A stretch of DNA of 64,000 bases. Origin: Triglochin maritima. Lineage: Eukaryota > Streptophyta > Magnoliopsida > Alismatales > Juncaginaceae. This document shows positions 31,149 through 43,735 of this stretch, in pieces (positions within the stretch are counted from its first letter, which is position 1; each line of letters begins with the position of its first letter). The DNA is taken from positions 13,570,743 to 13,634,742 of the forward strand of contig OY821772.1 in assembly GCA_963682175.1 (NCBI GenBank), written 5' to 3'. The position numbers and the translations under genes were made by a program. The notes beneath the pieces were generated by a model. It searched no databases, was not told where the DNA came from, and worked only from the letters and a program-made list of their open reading frames with translations.

Positions 31149-32640
31149 TCAATGCACTTGGAAAGGGAACATGACACCACGCGGGGCCAGAATACGCATG
31201 CGTGGGCCCCCTTCACAAAGAGCACCAGATGAAATGAGAGGTTCATGAATTGGACGCAAAGGAGTCTCATCCAAAGGATCAAACTGAAAGAGCTTGAACC
31301 TCTCAAGAGTTTGGGAAATGAGGGGGCAACGAAAGAAGAGTTTCTCCCGTTGCACTGCTGAAGTTATGATCGTCAATCCAAACTCTCCAACCAACAGGCT
31401 GGTGCGTCGGAACGAGGTCAAGAACCTCGTTAGGCATGTCCGACACACCAGGCGAACAAAAAATGGGTCTCATACCCAAGGTATCCTCCAAGGAACTCCT
31501 AATACCCTCATGAGCAATGTAGTTGTTTGATGTTCCATCATTTCCAAGATGATCAGGAACAATAGTGAGAGGCAAACTCTCATCAGGTTGTTTGAAATTG
31601 AGGGGACTAGGGAGCTCTTGCTCCACCAGAGGTGAGTCCTTAGGAGGTACAACAATAAGATCATGTGGCTCAAGGGCCACGGGACAAGAAGATAAGGCAC
31701 AATCCTGTGCCGACTCATAAAGAAGCTGGTCCATAGTATTTTCAATTGGAATCGAATCCTCCACCAAGTGATCGTGAATTGAAACCCCAAGTCCCTCAGA
31801 CTGACTAAGAGTTTGACTTTGAAAGATTGTGTTTTGAATTTGTGGATGTGGTGGTGGTTCGATTTCAGAAGATAAATCCTCATGTTGACAAGAAAAATTA
31901 CCCTCCTCATGTAATCGCTGTGTCATTTGACTCACTTGCATTTCCAAAGCGTTGACTGTACTTTGCAATGCTTGAAGGGTCAGATCACGAGAAGGGTCCT
32001 TGGGGTCAACCTGCTGGGGTGTTGGAGTTTGGTTGGAATAACCCGACGATGAGGCATGAGCAGGTTGGTAATTATGGTGCTGAGAATGAGTCCAATGATT
32101 AGAAGTGAGGTGTTGGTAGAATTCTGGGTATTCGGGAGGAGGATACTGGGGTGGAAATGGAGTATAAGAATTTGAATACGAATTGTCTCCCCACGAATCC
32201 ATCCCTCTCGGGTTGTACGCGGATGCGTAATGGTCATATTGAGCATTTTGGGAAAAGGTATGCTCATACTCAGGCTCTGGGGGAACATAAGGACATTCCC
32301 CGAAATCATGACCACTCAACCCACAACAGTCGCACGGTACGGCTACTGGAGCCACCGGTAAACTCATGTCGTCTGCCATACGCATGAAAGAGGCCAAAGT
32401 TTCTTGTAATGTCTCAGTTTGATGACCAACATATGATCCGATGTAACTAGATGGTGGTCTAGCAGTCGGTGCCTCTCTCATGTTACCCCAATATGAAGAT
32501 TACTCAGTCACACAATGAGGATTATCCCAACCATACGAGGTGTTCGTCTGAGCCACCCCAGGTTGCATGGGTCCAGAATACCAGGACGAATTGTCCTGGT
32601 CCCAACAATGATATGGATGGTCGCCCATGTAACCATCCAT
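31149..32640 (-). pseudogene. Element F reading frame: zinc-knuckle protein without capsid or protease domain
   Basis: The ATG is at 32638-32640 (MDGYMGDHP). The frame is open to 31303 apart from one TAA at 32500-32502. A frameshift near 31315 then moves to the frame ending at MFPFQVH (stop at 31149). It is Tyr/Pro/Gln-rich and has a CCHC knuckle CDCCGLSGHDFGEC and, near the end, VGWRVWIDD. The capsid-like gag domain of B, D and G is absent, and so is the LLDLG protease. The start context, knuckle and C-terminal part match the relatives, so this is a shortened form about 490 codons long. Function unknown; nucleic-acid binding is likely from the knuckle. Confidence 0.75.
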
Positions 32641-32712
32641 CTCAAGAAAAACTCTCGAGTCGACCGCTCTCACCGCCACGAGGCTAAACTTGCGAAAAGT
32701 GCTCGACTCGCC

Positions 32713-33317
32713 CTAAAACGCTAACAGAGAGTGTAAAGGGGAGGAGACTATAACGTTGAAGAAGGTGAGAAGAAGATGACTCAGAGGAGAAGGGAAGAAT
32801 CCTTAAAGCTAGCGTGGGTGAAGGGATCAGGTAGAAGCCTAACTAGCAAGTACGGCTCAAACAATGTAAGGCAATGGGTCCTTAGGCTAGACGACGCCTA
32901 ACTTCGAGGTCACTAGCCTCGACACGCCTCACCTCCCTAAAACGAGGACCACAATGCTCAGCAAGTGATACCAGATCCGGAGATCCAGTACCTCCTACTA
33001 TCGACAAGGTAGGCAACGCCGATCAGGTCATGACGGTCTCAACTAGATTACTCTCCTAGTGCGTCCGCAATCCTAGGGCCAATGTCTACTTGCTTTTAGT
33101 TAAGGCTTTATTAAGAGTGATTTTTGGGGCCAAGGAAAGGGTGATGAAATCCCCCACCTTATCTTTTATGGGACAGCCCCTCCTTAGTAGCGTTTTGATC
33201 CTAAATCTAGCAATCAATCGTTCCAATCAAACGCTCACTCACTCTTGTCCTGATGCAATTCCTACTAACTAATGCATGGGCATACAAGATGCATGAATGA
33301 GTGTAGGAAATGCGTAC
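32713..33317 (-). other. Predicted leader intron of element F
   Basis: 605 bp: donor GTGAG|GTACGC (one base off G and B), acceptor GCGTTTTAG. It lies between primer site and start codon. Confidence 0.38.
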
Positions 33318-33578
33318 CTCACACCAGCACTCAACAACTGAAAATAAAGCTAAAAGAAAAGACAACTATATGCCTAAGTCAATACATGATGCGTGACCTA
33401 AACAAATAAGAACGTCTAGGCTTTTGCTTTGGATTTTAAGGCCAAGTTGATTAATGGGGGAGTGATTAATGATCTGGTAGCAAACAAAAAGTCACAGCAT
33501 GCACAATAGGGCTCCCAGATAACACATATTACAAAACTAACTAACAGAAAAAATTTGAAAACACGAAGCCCTCATCAG

Positions 33579-33616
33579 GCCGCCGATTGGCGGTCTCCAA
33601 CCGCTGATTGGCGGTC
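33579..33616. repeat. Leader palindrome pair of element F
   Basis: CCGCCGATTGGCGG and CCGCTGATTGGCGG blocks, 136-190 nt inside the primer site; degenerate versions of the LTR palindrome. Confidence 0.75.
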
Positions 33617-33751
33617 CTTTTAGGTCTTATCTTCCTCACATTTGTCCAGCAGCCTCCCCTTGATATGATGGTTCCCTGAAACTAAGAAAATTGGAAACAA
33701 AAAAATTAAAAACCCCTCGAATCGTCCAAACCAACGTCTGGACAGAGCACC

Positions 33752-33769
33752 TCCCCGGCAACTGCGCCA
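33752..33769 (-). promoter_or_regulatory. Primer-binding site, tRNA-Asp type (element F)
   Basis: TGGCGCAGTTGCCGGGGA on the minus strand, one mismatch. Confidence 0.85.
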
Positions 33770-33775
33770 AAAACT

Positions 33776-35345
33776 TGATTGATCTCGTTTTATATTTAAC
33801 CGTAAGTGCACGACCGCGTTGAAGCGGTGACAAATACGGGTCGTCCACTGGGAGGTGTGTCGACGATTGATTTGTTCGAAGGCGAGAGGTAAAAAGAAAG
33901 AGAGAATGGTTGGTTACACTAAACTACACTAAGATGCAAAAAGGAAATGAAGATAAGCAATAAAACTAAGCCCCATAGGGGGTAGAGAAATAATGTGAAC
34001 ATAAAGAAGTGTGTGTGTGTGTGTGTGTGTGTGTTCATTAAGCTCCTCACAGCATGTAGTGCATGAAATCATAAAACTACATCCAACTTTGCCTCCACAT
34101 GAATTAAGATAAGACAACATCATTAAAACATACAAGACAATAATTGGAATGAAGCTACATGAACTCAAGTATAAAGACTAGACCCTACTATGCCTCCACA
34201 TGAATTAAGATAAGACTACATCATTAAAACATACAAGACATTAGCTAAGGTAAAGGCAACAAGAGCACATACACTACAAATTGTGTTCCAATATTAACTT
34301 CATCCATATCCTAACCTTATCATTCCCCATAAATAGGTCCACTAATCAAAGCATAAGCTAAGCTTCATTCAAGAGCATTAGCATATCAAAGATAAGAGTG
34401 AAAACCCATTAGATGGTTATGGAAATCATATAAAGCTCAAGGGATAAAGATAACACACACTTAATACACTACATGATTATATCACATGTTTCTCCACCCC
34501 CCAAATGGGGATGGAACTACTCACTACTCATTACACTAACTATATTATCAAAAGAAAGCATAATACTGAAATGAAAGTTAACTAAGAAGGCAAGAAGTAT
34601 TAAAGAAACATAAAAGGAAAGGAAAGACTAAACAAACATGCACAAATTAAAAGACAAGATTAAAAGAAACTAGAAGAATTATTTTATTAACAAATGACTC
34701 ACATTGAAAGTAGCATTCTTCTCCACCTTGAGTTTTTGCTTCAAGGCTCACTCCTTAGTAGAGAGAATGCCACCAAGCAATGGGTGATTACAATGGAAGG
34801 TGAAGAGTTCTATTTATAAGCATGGAAAAAGCTAATCCGATACAATCCCCCGATGTGGGACTAAACAAATACCAAAAATGGACTAAACATACACTAATAC
34901 ACGTGCTCCAGAAAACTAAACGGATCCTGGGCTATATGGACCGCCAATTGGCGGTTCCAGACCGCCAATTGGCGGTCTATATGCTTTACATCCGTTTGGT
35001 TTTCGTTGTGGGCTTTGCTTGAAGTATTTCTTGGTCTTGGATGCATCTACTTGGTTTGTTGGAGCTCCGACCCGAATTGAATTGACAAAATACTCCCCAT
35101 GACGGTGTGGAGTTTCCTGTTTTGCTCTTAGGTTCTTCTGTCTTACGATCAGGTCCTTCTCCCTTGCATCTCAGTCCCTAGGTCTCACAATTAAGTCCTT
35201 TTTCCTGCTTTTGGGTCCTTTCATGGCTCTTCTCTTCAAACCTCTTTATTCCTGAAAACTAAACATAAAACTCGTCATGTAGCATTGTTTAGGTGTAAGA
35301 TAATGGATATAAGATACAAATATGAGTATGAAATGATGTCAATCA
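33776..35345 (-). repeat. Element F right (5') LTR
   Basis: 1,570 bp, TGATTGATCTCG to GTCAATCA. TATA box at 34811-34819 and two perfect or near-perfect palindromes at 34939-34977. A (GT)n tract at about 34009-34033. Confidence 0.88.
34811..34819 (-). promoter_or_regulatory. TATA box of element F 5' LTR
   Basis: TTATAAATA on the minus strand, about 120 bp after the palindrome pair in element direction. Confidence 0.6.
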
Positions 35346-37333
35346 GAGGCCTAGTTGGGACAATGGTCAGATATCCCACGCTCAACCTCAACCCCCACCT
35401 TATCACCCTCCACGACCATCGACGACCTACCAACCCCCACATCAAAGGTCCCAGCCCCATACTCACCAACCTCCTCAGGCCTCATCATCAGATTATTTTA
35501 ACCAAACTCTACTACCCCAGCGGGTTGACCCAAAGGACCCCTCTAGTGATCCGACCCTTCAAGCGTTCATGCAGAGCATGCAAAGTTCATTCAAAACCTT
35601 GGAAGCGGAAGTTAGCTAGTTGGTTCATTAGCTCCATAACGTGAGAATGGTCAATTCCCAAGTCAACCCGAGGTGAATCCCCGGGATACCCAATATCAAG
35701 GAAGGCCACTAGTACCTCAAGCTACCTTTGAACCGACCCATCATCTTAATGTGATTCATACTTTGAGGTCCGGTAAGGAGGTGGACAACCACATTGGGTT
35801 GCCTTCCTTGCAATCACCATCTCTTGGTGCCACTAGACCTGCGGTGATACCTACATCTACGAGGGACTGAACCCTAAGGTCTCCTTGTCTCATCATGGGT
35901 CGAAGGAATCAGATTCTGAGGTCCCCACTCATGTTTCTACGGAACAGAATGTTGAGGTTCCTTCGAAAGACCCTTATGCCCTGAAGGTATCATTCCCTGA
36001 GCACCTTAAAAAGAAAACTTATGATCAGCATGACAAAATACTTGAGGTGAACATTCCTCTGTTGGAGGTGATTCAGCAAATGTCATCTTATGTCAAGGTT
36101 CTCAAGGATTTATGCACCAAGAAGAGGAAAACCAATGTTCCCAAGAGAACTTTTCCTACCACAAATGTGACTTCATTGTTGGCACAACTCACGCAAGTCA
36201 AATACAAGTACCCTGGTTGCCCTACTATTTCTTGTGTGATTGGTGAGGTGTCAATAGATCGAGCTTTATTGGACCTTGGTGCATCTATCAATCTTCTGTC
36301 GTATTCGGTCTACGTCCACCTCAGTTTTGGAGACCTCAAACAAACAAAAGCCACTCTTCAACTGGCTGATAGGTCATTGAAGAAAGGGAGGGGCATGGTG
36401 CAAGATGTTCTGATCAAAGTGGGTGGGTTCATTTATCCAGTCGATTTCTTTGTTTTTCATATTGAACCAATGCCAACCCACTTGGACAAATTCCTGTTAT
36501 TTTCCGGCGACCATTTCTAGTGACTTCCAATGCTTTGATCAATTATCGTAATGGTCTGATGTGCTTGACATATGGTAGTCAGTGCGCTGATTTCAACATC
36601 TTCACCATTGGGAAGAAGTCAGGTGCCTTCGATGACCCTGTTGAACCTTATCCAGGGTACATATGAGATTGAAGTCGAATGCACCATCAAGTATTTCAGA
36701 GAGTTGTTTGATGGAGATCCTGATGGTGGTAAACATGTTTCACCTAGGCTGACACAAGAAGGTGTCTTATCTTGTGATCATGTGACCTTTGAGCCACATC
36801 CTTTCGATCATGTGGCTCGTAAGCCACAAGATACCATTTTTGTGGCCTCTGGGCCTCCTGCTCTTCACTTTGTATCTATTAAGGACCCCATGTGGGTTAA
36901 GAATCAACCACATGATACCTTACATTTCAAACAATTAGACAGAGGTTCACCTCTCATTCATGCCTCCTATCTTGCTCATTCTCAAGAGGCAACAAACAAC
37001 CACAATGCTTATAAGGGTGTCAGGTGGTCATGCAATTCTATTTATGGACTTTGTCATCTTGGTAATAAGTCCAGGGTGTCACTTTGTGTGGATGAAATGA
37101 TCCCAGTGCACCCAAATGTTAGTTGGAGGGTATATATTGATAACCCTCAGCTTTGTCGTGGAATGGAAACATATTTGTTTCCATTTCCTTTCACAGACCG
37201 CAGTTTTAAGGGGCATGAACCACCATTCTTGGTTCATAAACCTCTCAACAATCCTCCTGTTTCTTATGTTACGAGCCCATACTAGTGCATATCTGGCTCG
37301 AGAGATGGCGGGTTCCCATTTGATGTCCCTTGA
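35346..37333 (+). pseudogene. Element B gag-protease, second part
   Basis: Resumes the proline-rich end of gag, then the linker (HTLRSGKEVDNHIGLPS) and the protease region: IPLLEVIQQM, VLKDLCTKKRKTNVPK, CPTISCVIGE, LLDLGASINLL (retropepsin-like active site), LQLADRS and DVLIKVGGFIYPVDF. A frame break follows at about 36500. The C-terminal region has SWRVYIDN and ends GGFPFDVP with the stop at 37331-37333. Frame changes also lie near 35650 and 35875. About 67 bp at its start duplicate the end of the first part. No reverse transcriptase follows. Confidence 0.82.
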
Positions 37334-38935
37334 CATATGAAGATGGGAGCCCATTTTTGTACATAGTTATATTTGAAAAAGAAAGTAAAAAGAAAAGAAA
37401 AAAAAGAAGAGAAAAGAAAGAAGACTCCAAGCGTGAGCATTGATTGTTGTGGGCCCAACCTTTGTGTATTTGGGTCCCATTTCTTTCACGTATTTGTCTC
37501 TCTTCTTAAGTATCTCACATGTTTTAGAGGGAATTTGGGTTTGTGTCCATCAACATGACCATGAACTTCCATTTGCGCTTCACATTGGCGAGATCTTTTA
37601 TTTTTCATGCATAAATTCATGTAGTTTCATGCTTACATTCATTGATGATAATGCATGAAGTAAGTATGTGTGTGTGTGGGGGGGGGGGTTACGTGTGTAC
37701 ATAGCCGAGTCTTCTCCTTTTGTTTTGTTTTCTTTTGTGTGCATTGTTAGGGTCATGTTAGTGTGATGCATTTAATATTGATATATTTGTTTGCCATGAT
37801 CTTCGGGTGACTTGTCTTCGTTTGCTTGCGTAGTGCTTTAAATTTTCACATTTCTTTCAAAATCTTCATGTATGTGCGAAAGAAAATGTTTTGTGGCTTT
37901 TGCGTGTGTTTAGCATGTGCAAAATCATTGAGAGGCAAAGTTAAAGGAAGCTCCCAAAGTTGTCTTGAACATGATGCATTAGGATATTTAGTACACCGGT
38001 TTTAGGTCTTATCTAGTTGTAAGGTTGCACCCCATTTTTCCCTCGAGGGGAGAGTAATCATAGAGTTTCAGTACTCAAATAAACAAAGAAGTCCACCCTA
38101 AGCTTAGTGAGTCAAATAATTCATGTCTGTTAGGATAAGGAAGTTTGTCGTAGTCAGGGACCCTTAAACTCTTGTTGTGAAACCTTAAGTGTAGGGCTTT
38201 TGGTTCATGTGTAGATAATAAATAAGTGGGTAGGGTGTTCTCTCTTCTCGCACGGCTCCTACCACTAGGAAAAGTAGGTTCGAGGGGACTTAGTGCCTGG
38301 TGTTTTTGAGTCATCTGACTTGGGATGCACCGACCGAACTCCTATTACATGGGTGGTAGGGATCGCCCTATGTGGATATGTGGGGAAAGATGTACGTGAT
38401 AGTGTAAGTCCTTATAAGCAATTATGCACGAAACCTGACCCCGGGAGAATTACACACCAACTAAAAAAAAGAAGAAAAAAATGAAAAAAATGAAAAGAAA
38501 ACAAATGGTAATGCAAATAAGAACCTTAATGGACTTTACACTTTGTATCACTTGAGGATATTAAGGTTGCCCATGTCTTTCACTTAAGTCCTCAACTAAC
38601 TTGCACAAATTGTTTATTAGGCTAGGTGTGTGGACTAAATACTTATATAGATTCGGCCCGTAATATTACCGTATCCAATGATCGACAAAAATGAGTCCAT
38701 CGAGTCGTGTTGCTAAGTTGAATAATGCATCTATGTTCGGATTTTGTGGGTATATCTGCTGAAAACTCTCAAGAGACACCATTCCTCCTCCTTGGAGACA
38801 AGGGGGTTTAACGGCTTGTTGCACGTGCTAAGTGCAACCGTGATTCCTACAAAGGTGAGTTAGGATTTCCTTATTTTTCGTATGTTTTTCCTTTCTTTCA
38901 TTTTTCTGTTTCTTTGTTTTGCTCGAGACTAGCAA
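37334..38935 (+). other. Element B 3' non-coding region
   Basis: 1.6 kb homologous to the 3' regions of D, G and H. It has an A/G-rich stretch (37374-37430), a run of 11 G at 37678-37688 at the site of the internal polypurine-like tract, and one antisense frame. Confidence 0.65.
38075..38314 (-). CDS. Antisense ORF aORF-1 in element B 3' region (hypothetical, 79 aa)
   Basis: The B counterpart of 3975-4208. Starts MTQKHQALSPLEP and keeps the RSRARREN basic block, DYDKLPYPNRHELFDSL and WTSL. Two residues longer through an in-frame 6-base insertion near the middle. Antisense to the element, so it would need its own promoter. Function unknown. Confidence 0.3.
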   Translation of the reverse strand: MTQKHQALSPLEPTFPSGRSRARRENTLPTYLLSTHEPKALHLRFHNKSLRVPDYDKLPYPNRHELFDSLSLGWTSLFI

Positions 38936-38955
38936 AAACTAGGTGTAGGGGTATT
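38936..38955 (+). promoter_or_regulatory. Polypurine tract of element B
   Basis: AAACTAGGTGTAGGGGTATT directly before the 3' LTR. Confidence 0.7.
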
Positions 38956-39933
38956 TGATTGACATCATATAATACTTATATTCGTGTCTTATATCCTCTA
39001 TTTTGAACCTAAGTATTGCTACGTAACGATTTTTATGTTTAAGTTTCAGGAATAAACATGTTTGAGAAGAAGAGACACAAAAAGGACCTGAATGCAAAAA
39101 AGGGACCGAATTATGAGACTTATGGACTGATATGCAAGAGAGAAGGACCCGGATATAACCAAAAAGACCAATAAGAAAATCGAGAAACTCCACACCATTA
39201 TGAGGAGTATTTTGGCAATTAGATTCGGGCCTAGACTCAAACAACTTATTCGGGTGCACTACATTTGGAGCATTGAAGCAATAAAGAAGCCAACCGAAAC
39301 CGGGTCGAATCCGACCAAAAGTGACGGCCAATTGGCGGTCCAAAATGCTTAGGATCCTACCCGATTTCTCGTGGTTGTGTAATATGTTATTTGTAGAAAT
39401 TTGATTAGTTCCACATCGGGGGATTGTCCCCGATTACCTTTTTCCAAGACTATAAATAGAACTATTCTTCCTCCTTTGTAATTACTCCTGGCATTCTCTC
39501 TACTTGGAGTAAAGTCTTGGAGCAAAACTCTAGTGGAGAGATGATACTTGTAATGTATGTGAGCAATAAAAGAATGTTTTGTTAGTTTTATATTTTCTCT
39601 TTCAATTCTTGCATGCTCTGTTTAATTTCGTTTTGTCTCTTTTCTTAATGAGTAGTGAGTAGTTTCATCCCCATTTGGGGGTGGAGGTGATGTAGAATAT
39701 GTGATAGTGATGAGTTCTTTTATTTGTCATTCCATATGCTTAATGTAGATCTATACTTGTAGCATGCTTAAATTTGTATTAGATGAGATAATGTCCACAC
39801 TAAGTACTTATCTCGTGCTAGATTTAGAGTTTATCTTGTTGCTTGTAGTGGTTTGATGGAATGGCTTGTTATGTATGAATCTATGTTTGGTGCACATTCA
39901 CATGAATGATTTAGGTTGTATGTAGGATTGATG

Positions 39934-42119
39934 TGAAAGGAATTTGTTCTAAACGTTTTACTTTTATATGTCAATTATTATGAATTGGATGTGCAAACAT
40001 TTTGTTCCTTGATTATGATATTCGTCTTTTGGAAGTGTTAAGGAAGGGACGCTTGGTCCTTAACCGTAAAGCTCTAAAAGACAATGGTTTACATTAATCA
40101 AAAATTATTCACATGGTAATTAACATGGAACATTAATCACCGAGATAAGATTGTCGTGTTGGTCATTCATTGTTGTAGCTCTACAAACAATTGACGACAC
40201 GAGTATATAAAAGAGAAAAATATTATTTTATATATTGAATAGACCTAACAAGTAAAACATTATGGAATTGTGTTTCGTGTCATTAATGTTTTACTGTATC
40301 TTGGATCCTAAGATATGAGACTTATATCTTTTCACTCAAGAAGTGCTTAATTTGATTATTGTCAAAAACTATCAATGAGTATAGTGATAAAGGCAATAGT
40401 TGGTTGAACATGACTTGTGTTGGAAAAGATAGCTAGTCAAACGATTATCATTGCCCCTCTTAATTGAGTGTTGATATTAGTGGGTCTTTTGATAAAGCAA
40501 AATTATAATGTGCACAATGTAACTTGAGTTAAGTTACATAGTTAGAATTAGCTTAAAGAGATCAAGAAATGAATATAATACAAAGGTGACACATTTCTAC
40601 TTTATATATATTCTTAATATCATGAGGCAAGGGACGGACACAAGTGGTGCTCTTACATCACTAAATGTATGGTGTTTTAGTTTAAGTGGAACAAAGACAT
40701 CTATGCTTGTTGGATAACTATAATATGTAGCTAGATACCGCTTATAGTTTGACATATTAAGTGTTTAATATCGCTGCCAATTTAGCTTAGATCCTCCTAT
40801 AAGTCACACCACAAAACTAGGAAACAAGAAGTTTGATTTTGAGTTCATATGAAGTGTCAGGTTTCATGTGAGAAAGGGACACATGTGGTGAATGAATAAA
40901 ATCAATATGGCATGAGAATTGACATAATTAGAATCATAATAAATTCAAATGAGGTATGTATATAATATGGTGTAATAATTTAATATTACATAGGATAATA
41001 TATTACATAAGATATGAATTTTCTAAAAACCCCAAAAGATCAAATTTTGTTCGAAATAAATCCAAAATTTGACAATGGCAAAATCGGGGTCAAACACGGT
41101 AAATCGTATAGGGCTCGGTCGACCGATGTGTCTTCGGAACGGTCAACCGAACGAGGAATGGGTAAACACAATTGGTTGACCGAAATTGTCTGGAGTGCAT
41201 GAACAATTGAGTTTGGTCAACGGAGCATGAACGGTCAACCGAGAGAAAATATCTAGGAGATATTTTGGGATATTTTTGGTAGACCGAAGGTGACACGGTC
41301 GTCCGATGAATATTCGCCACGAGAAATTTTGGTGGGTCAACGGTCGACCGGAGCAAGACGCGGATCGTCCGAATTTTTCCAGAGAATTTTTCTCATGCAT
41401 ATTCGATAGACCGTCTAGCTCTCGGTCCACCGACATGTGTTAAAATCGAATGGTTCGGTAAACCGAGAAGAATTCTTGGTCAACCGAACAGTGCGATTTT
41501 TGCCTAAATTATTAAGAGAATAATTAGATCATGGGTTTGATTAATTCTAGATTTAATCAAACGTTTTTGGGATGATTATGTGGCAATTTGAGATTAATTT
41601 TAGGAGAGAATAAGCAAGAGATCATGACTAAAGAATAGTTCTTGATAAGGATGTTTGGGAGCCTATAAAAGGACCCATCATCCTACTTGTTTAGGTTAAT
41701 GCAAAAATTATTTCTCTCATTAATCTCTCCCTTAATCACCACAAAAATATCTTAATAGTTTTAAGTTTTGGTGATAGAAATCTCAGGAGCTTAAAGAGTG
41801 GTTATTAGCTAGATTCTAAGCTTAATTAGAGATTGATTGACTAGCTCATTTCTCTCTAATCTTGTTTAGAGTTTGGTGAACACTTGGAGGCGAATCGGCG
41901 GGCGATTCGACGAGCAACGGAACTCCGGATCTTCTGAAAGGTTTTAGAGAACCTTTGGGTATGATCTTCTATCTTTTGTTTATATTAATATGTGTAGGAA
42001 TGCATGATATTAGAATAAACAAATACATGTACATAAAATCAATGAAAATATGAAATCGATCTTGTATGTTTGTGTTAAAATTTTAAAAATATACATACAT
42101 AGGGACACGAAATCCTACA
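39934..42119 (+). mobile_element. Copia-type solo LTR, family E
   Basis: 2,186 bp from TGAAAGGAAT to AATCCTACA with the 5-bp duplication TGATG (39929-39933, 42120-42124). Contains degenerate GGTCGACC/GGTCAACC motifs (about 41110-41480) and a TATA-like TATAAAAG near 41674. No primer site or coding frame. Its right half matches 854-1756. Orientation is from the TATA and U5-like tail. Confidence 0.82.
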
Positions 42120-42439
42120 TGATGCCCTAATGGCCACCCTAGGTACTTATTACATGCTTGATAATCTAAAATCAACCTCAACTTTATGTGAGATAACATG
42201 TTCATGGTTTGCCATGTAGTGTTGTGTATCCTGCACTTTGATTCTACACTAGCTTCTACTTGTCTATCACACCAACTACACTTGTTCCTAATTGAAATTA
42301 AGACCTACTCACACACACATACCTACACACCACTCCATGGGAGTTTAGTTTAATTGGTATTTCATTCACAGTTTAGTTTAGTGTAACCACACTTCTTCTC
42401 CCCTATTTTCCCACTTGCCTTCTAAAAACCCAGAGTCGA

Positions 42440-43643
42440 TGATGAGAATTTTATTTATACCGCAAGTGCACGGCGTCTATGAAGACGTGGCAAGTACGGG
42501 TCGAACACAAGGAGGGAGAGATTTCGTTATTTTTGTTATTTCGATTGTGGGAGAGAAAGGAGAGAAGAATTAATTTGGGTTTTTGGGGTTTTTGATTTTT
42601 AATTATCTAAAGCAAGAAACAAGAATAATTAAAACTAAAAGCAAGAATAAAGATGGAGAATTCCGTCGGGTGGAGGTCTAGACTTAGGTTTAGATTGGAG
42701 AATGGAGAAACTTGAAATAAATCATGTTAGTTATGAAGCATTACAAGATAAATGATTTAACATAAACTCAAGTAATCAAAATATACTAATCACGAACTTA
42801 AAACAATAACATGCATGCATCTTCTCTACCCCTAATTCCATCACCTCCACCCTTTGGAAAGAGTTAGAAACTCATGGAGGGAGGAAGAAGAAGGGATCCT
42901 AGAGACATTAAAAGAAAACTAAAAACAAAACAAAATAAAACAGAATTTTATTACTAATGATCCAAGACTAAAGGTTCAAAGATGTGTTACATTCGTCCTA
43001 CAGGGCTATTTATAGCCGATACAGGGGATACCAATACATAAAAGGATAGTACACGCGTCGACCCGACACTGGACGAAAATCGGGCACACGGATCACCTCT
43101 GGTGCGGCGAAATCGCCGCACAATGCATGGGAGGTGCGGCTAATTCGCCGCCCAGGTTGATGGAATCGGGTCCGGATTTCTGCGGTGCGTTTATGGCATG
43201 ATTTGATCTTTATTTGCGCGTCTGGATGATTTGTTTCCATTCTTTTGAGCTCCGGATTAATTCCTTCCATTGTTGGAGATTTATATTTGATTTTTCTTTT
43301 GACTTTCTCCACACAATAACTTGGTCCTTTTATTTTGCAATTAGGTCCTTGGCATTTTGCAATTAAGTCCTTGGCATTTTGCAATTAAGTCCTTGACCTT
43401 TTTGTAATTAGCTCCTTGAATGCTTTTATGCTTGGATGCATTTCTATTTGAAACCCGATAAACTTGAACTCGGTCTTTATGATAGAAATGAATCTTTTGC
43501 ACGCGCTTATGCTCGGAATGTGGGTAATTTGCATCCAGGTCCCTGTATTCTGTAAATACGACTAAACACATACCTTAGTAGCATTTATTGATATAAAAGT
43601 AATCTAAATGAAAGACATATGATGCAATGTATGCAATGCATCA
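42440..43643 (-). mobile_element. Solo LTR of family C
   Basis: 1,204 bp with the duplication GTCGA (42435-42439, 43644-43648). It is the reverse of the element C LTR at 60652-61879: ends TGATGAGAATTT and GCATCA, GCGGCGA palindromes at about 43094-43145, TATA box near 43008. Confidence 0.9.
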
Positions 43644-43735
43644 GTCGACACACCTCTCTGTGGAACGACCCGTACTTGCCCCGTCTTCACCGACAGCCAT
43701 GCACTTGCAGTTAAACTTAATATTCAATCAATCAC

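Larger units (their letters stand above)
29837..35345 (-). mobile_element. Element F complex nested in element B gag
   Basis: Minus-strand element: right LTR 33776-35345 (5'), primer site, leader, one reading frame (31149-32640), a short 3' region, and a partial left LTR 30034-30785. Left of this LTR is another leader with its own primer site (29837-30033). It is thus a truncated leader-LTR-interior-LTR chain like D. The ends adjoin a duplicated piece of B gag. Confidence 0.75.
24993..43730 (+). mobile_element. Element B: gag-protease Ty3/gypsy-type element with nested insertions
   Basis: 18,738 bp between the duplications ATCAC (24988-24992 and 43731-43735), inserted in the CACTA element. 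It has 5' LTR 24993-27498, primer site, leader, gag to 29834, then the nested F complex, gag-protease from 35346 to 37333, 3' non-coding DNA, a polypurine tract and 3' LTR 38956-43730. Both LTRs carry later insertions. No polymerase or integrase is present. Confidence 0.88.
38956..43730 (+). repeat. Element B 3' LTR with two nested solo LTRs
   Basis: TGATTGACATC to TTCAATCA. About 1.38 kb after removal of insertions 39934-42119 and 42440-43643. Palindrome at 39323-39340, TATA box near 39452. Confidence 0.88.

Noticed and set aside
34009..34033. GT microsatellite as a separate feature of interest
   Set aside because: Length variation of the same GT tract occurs in all LTRs of the family.
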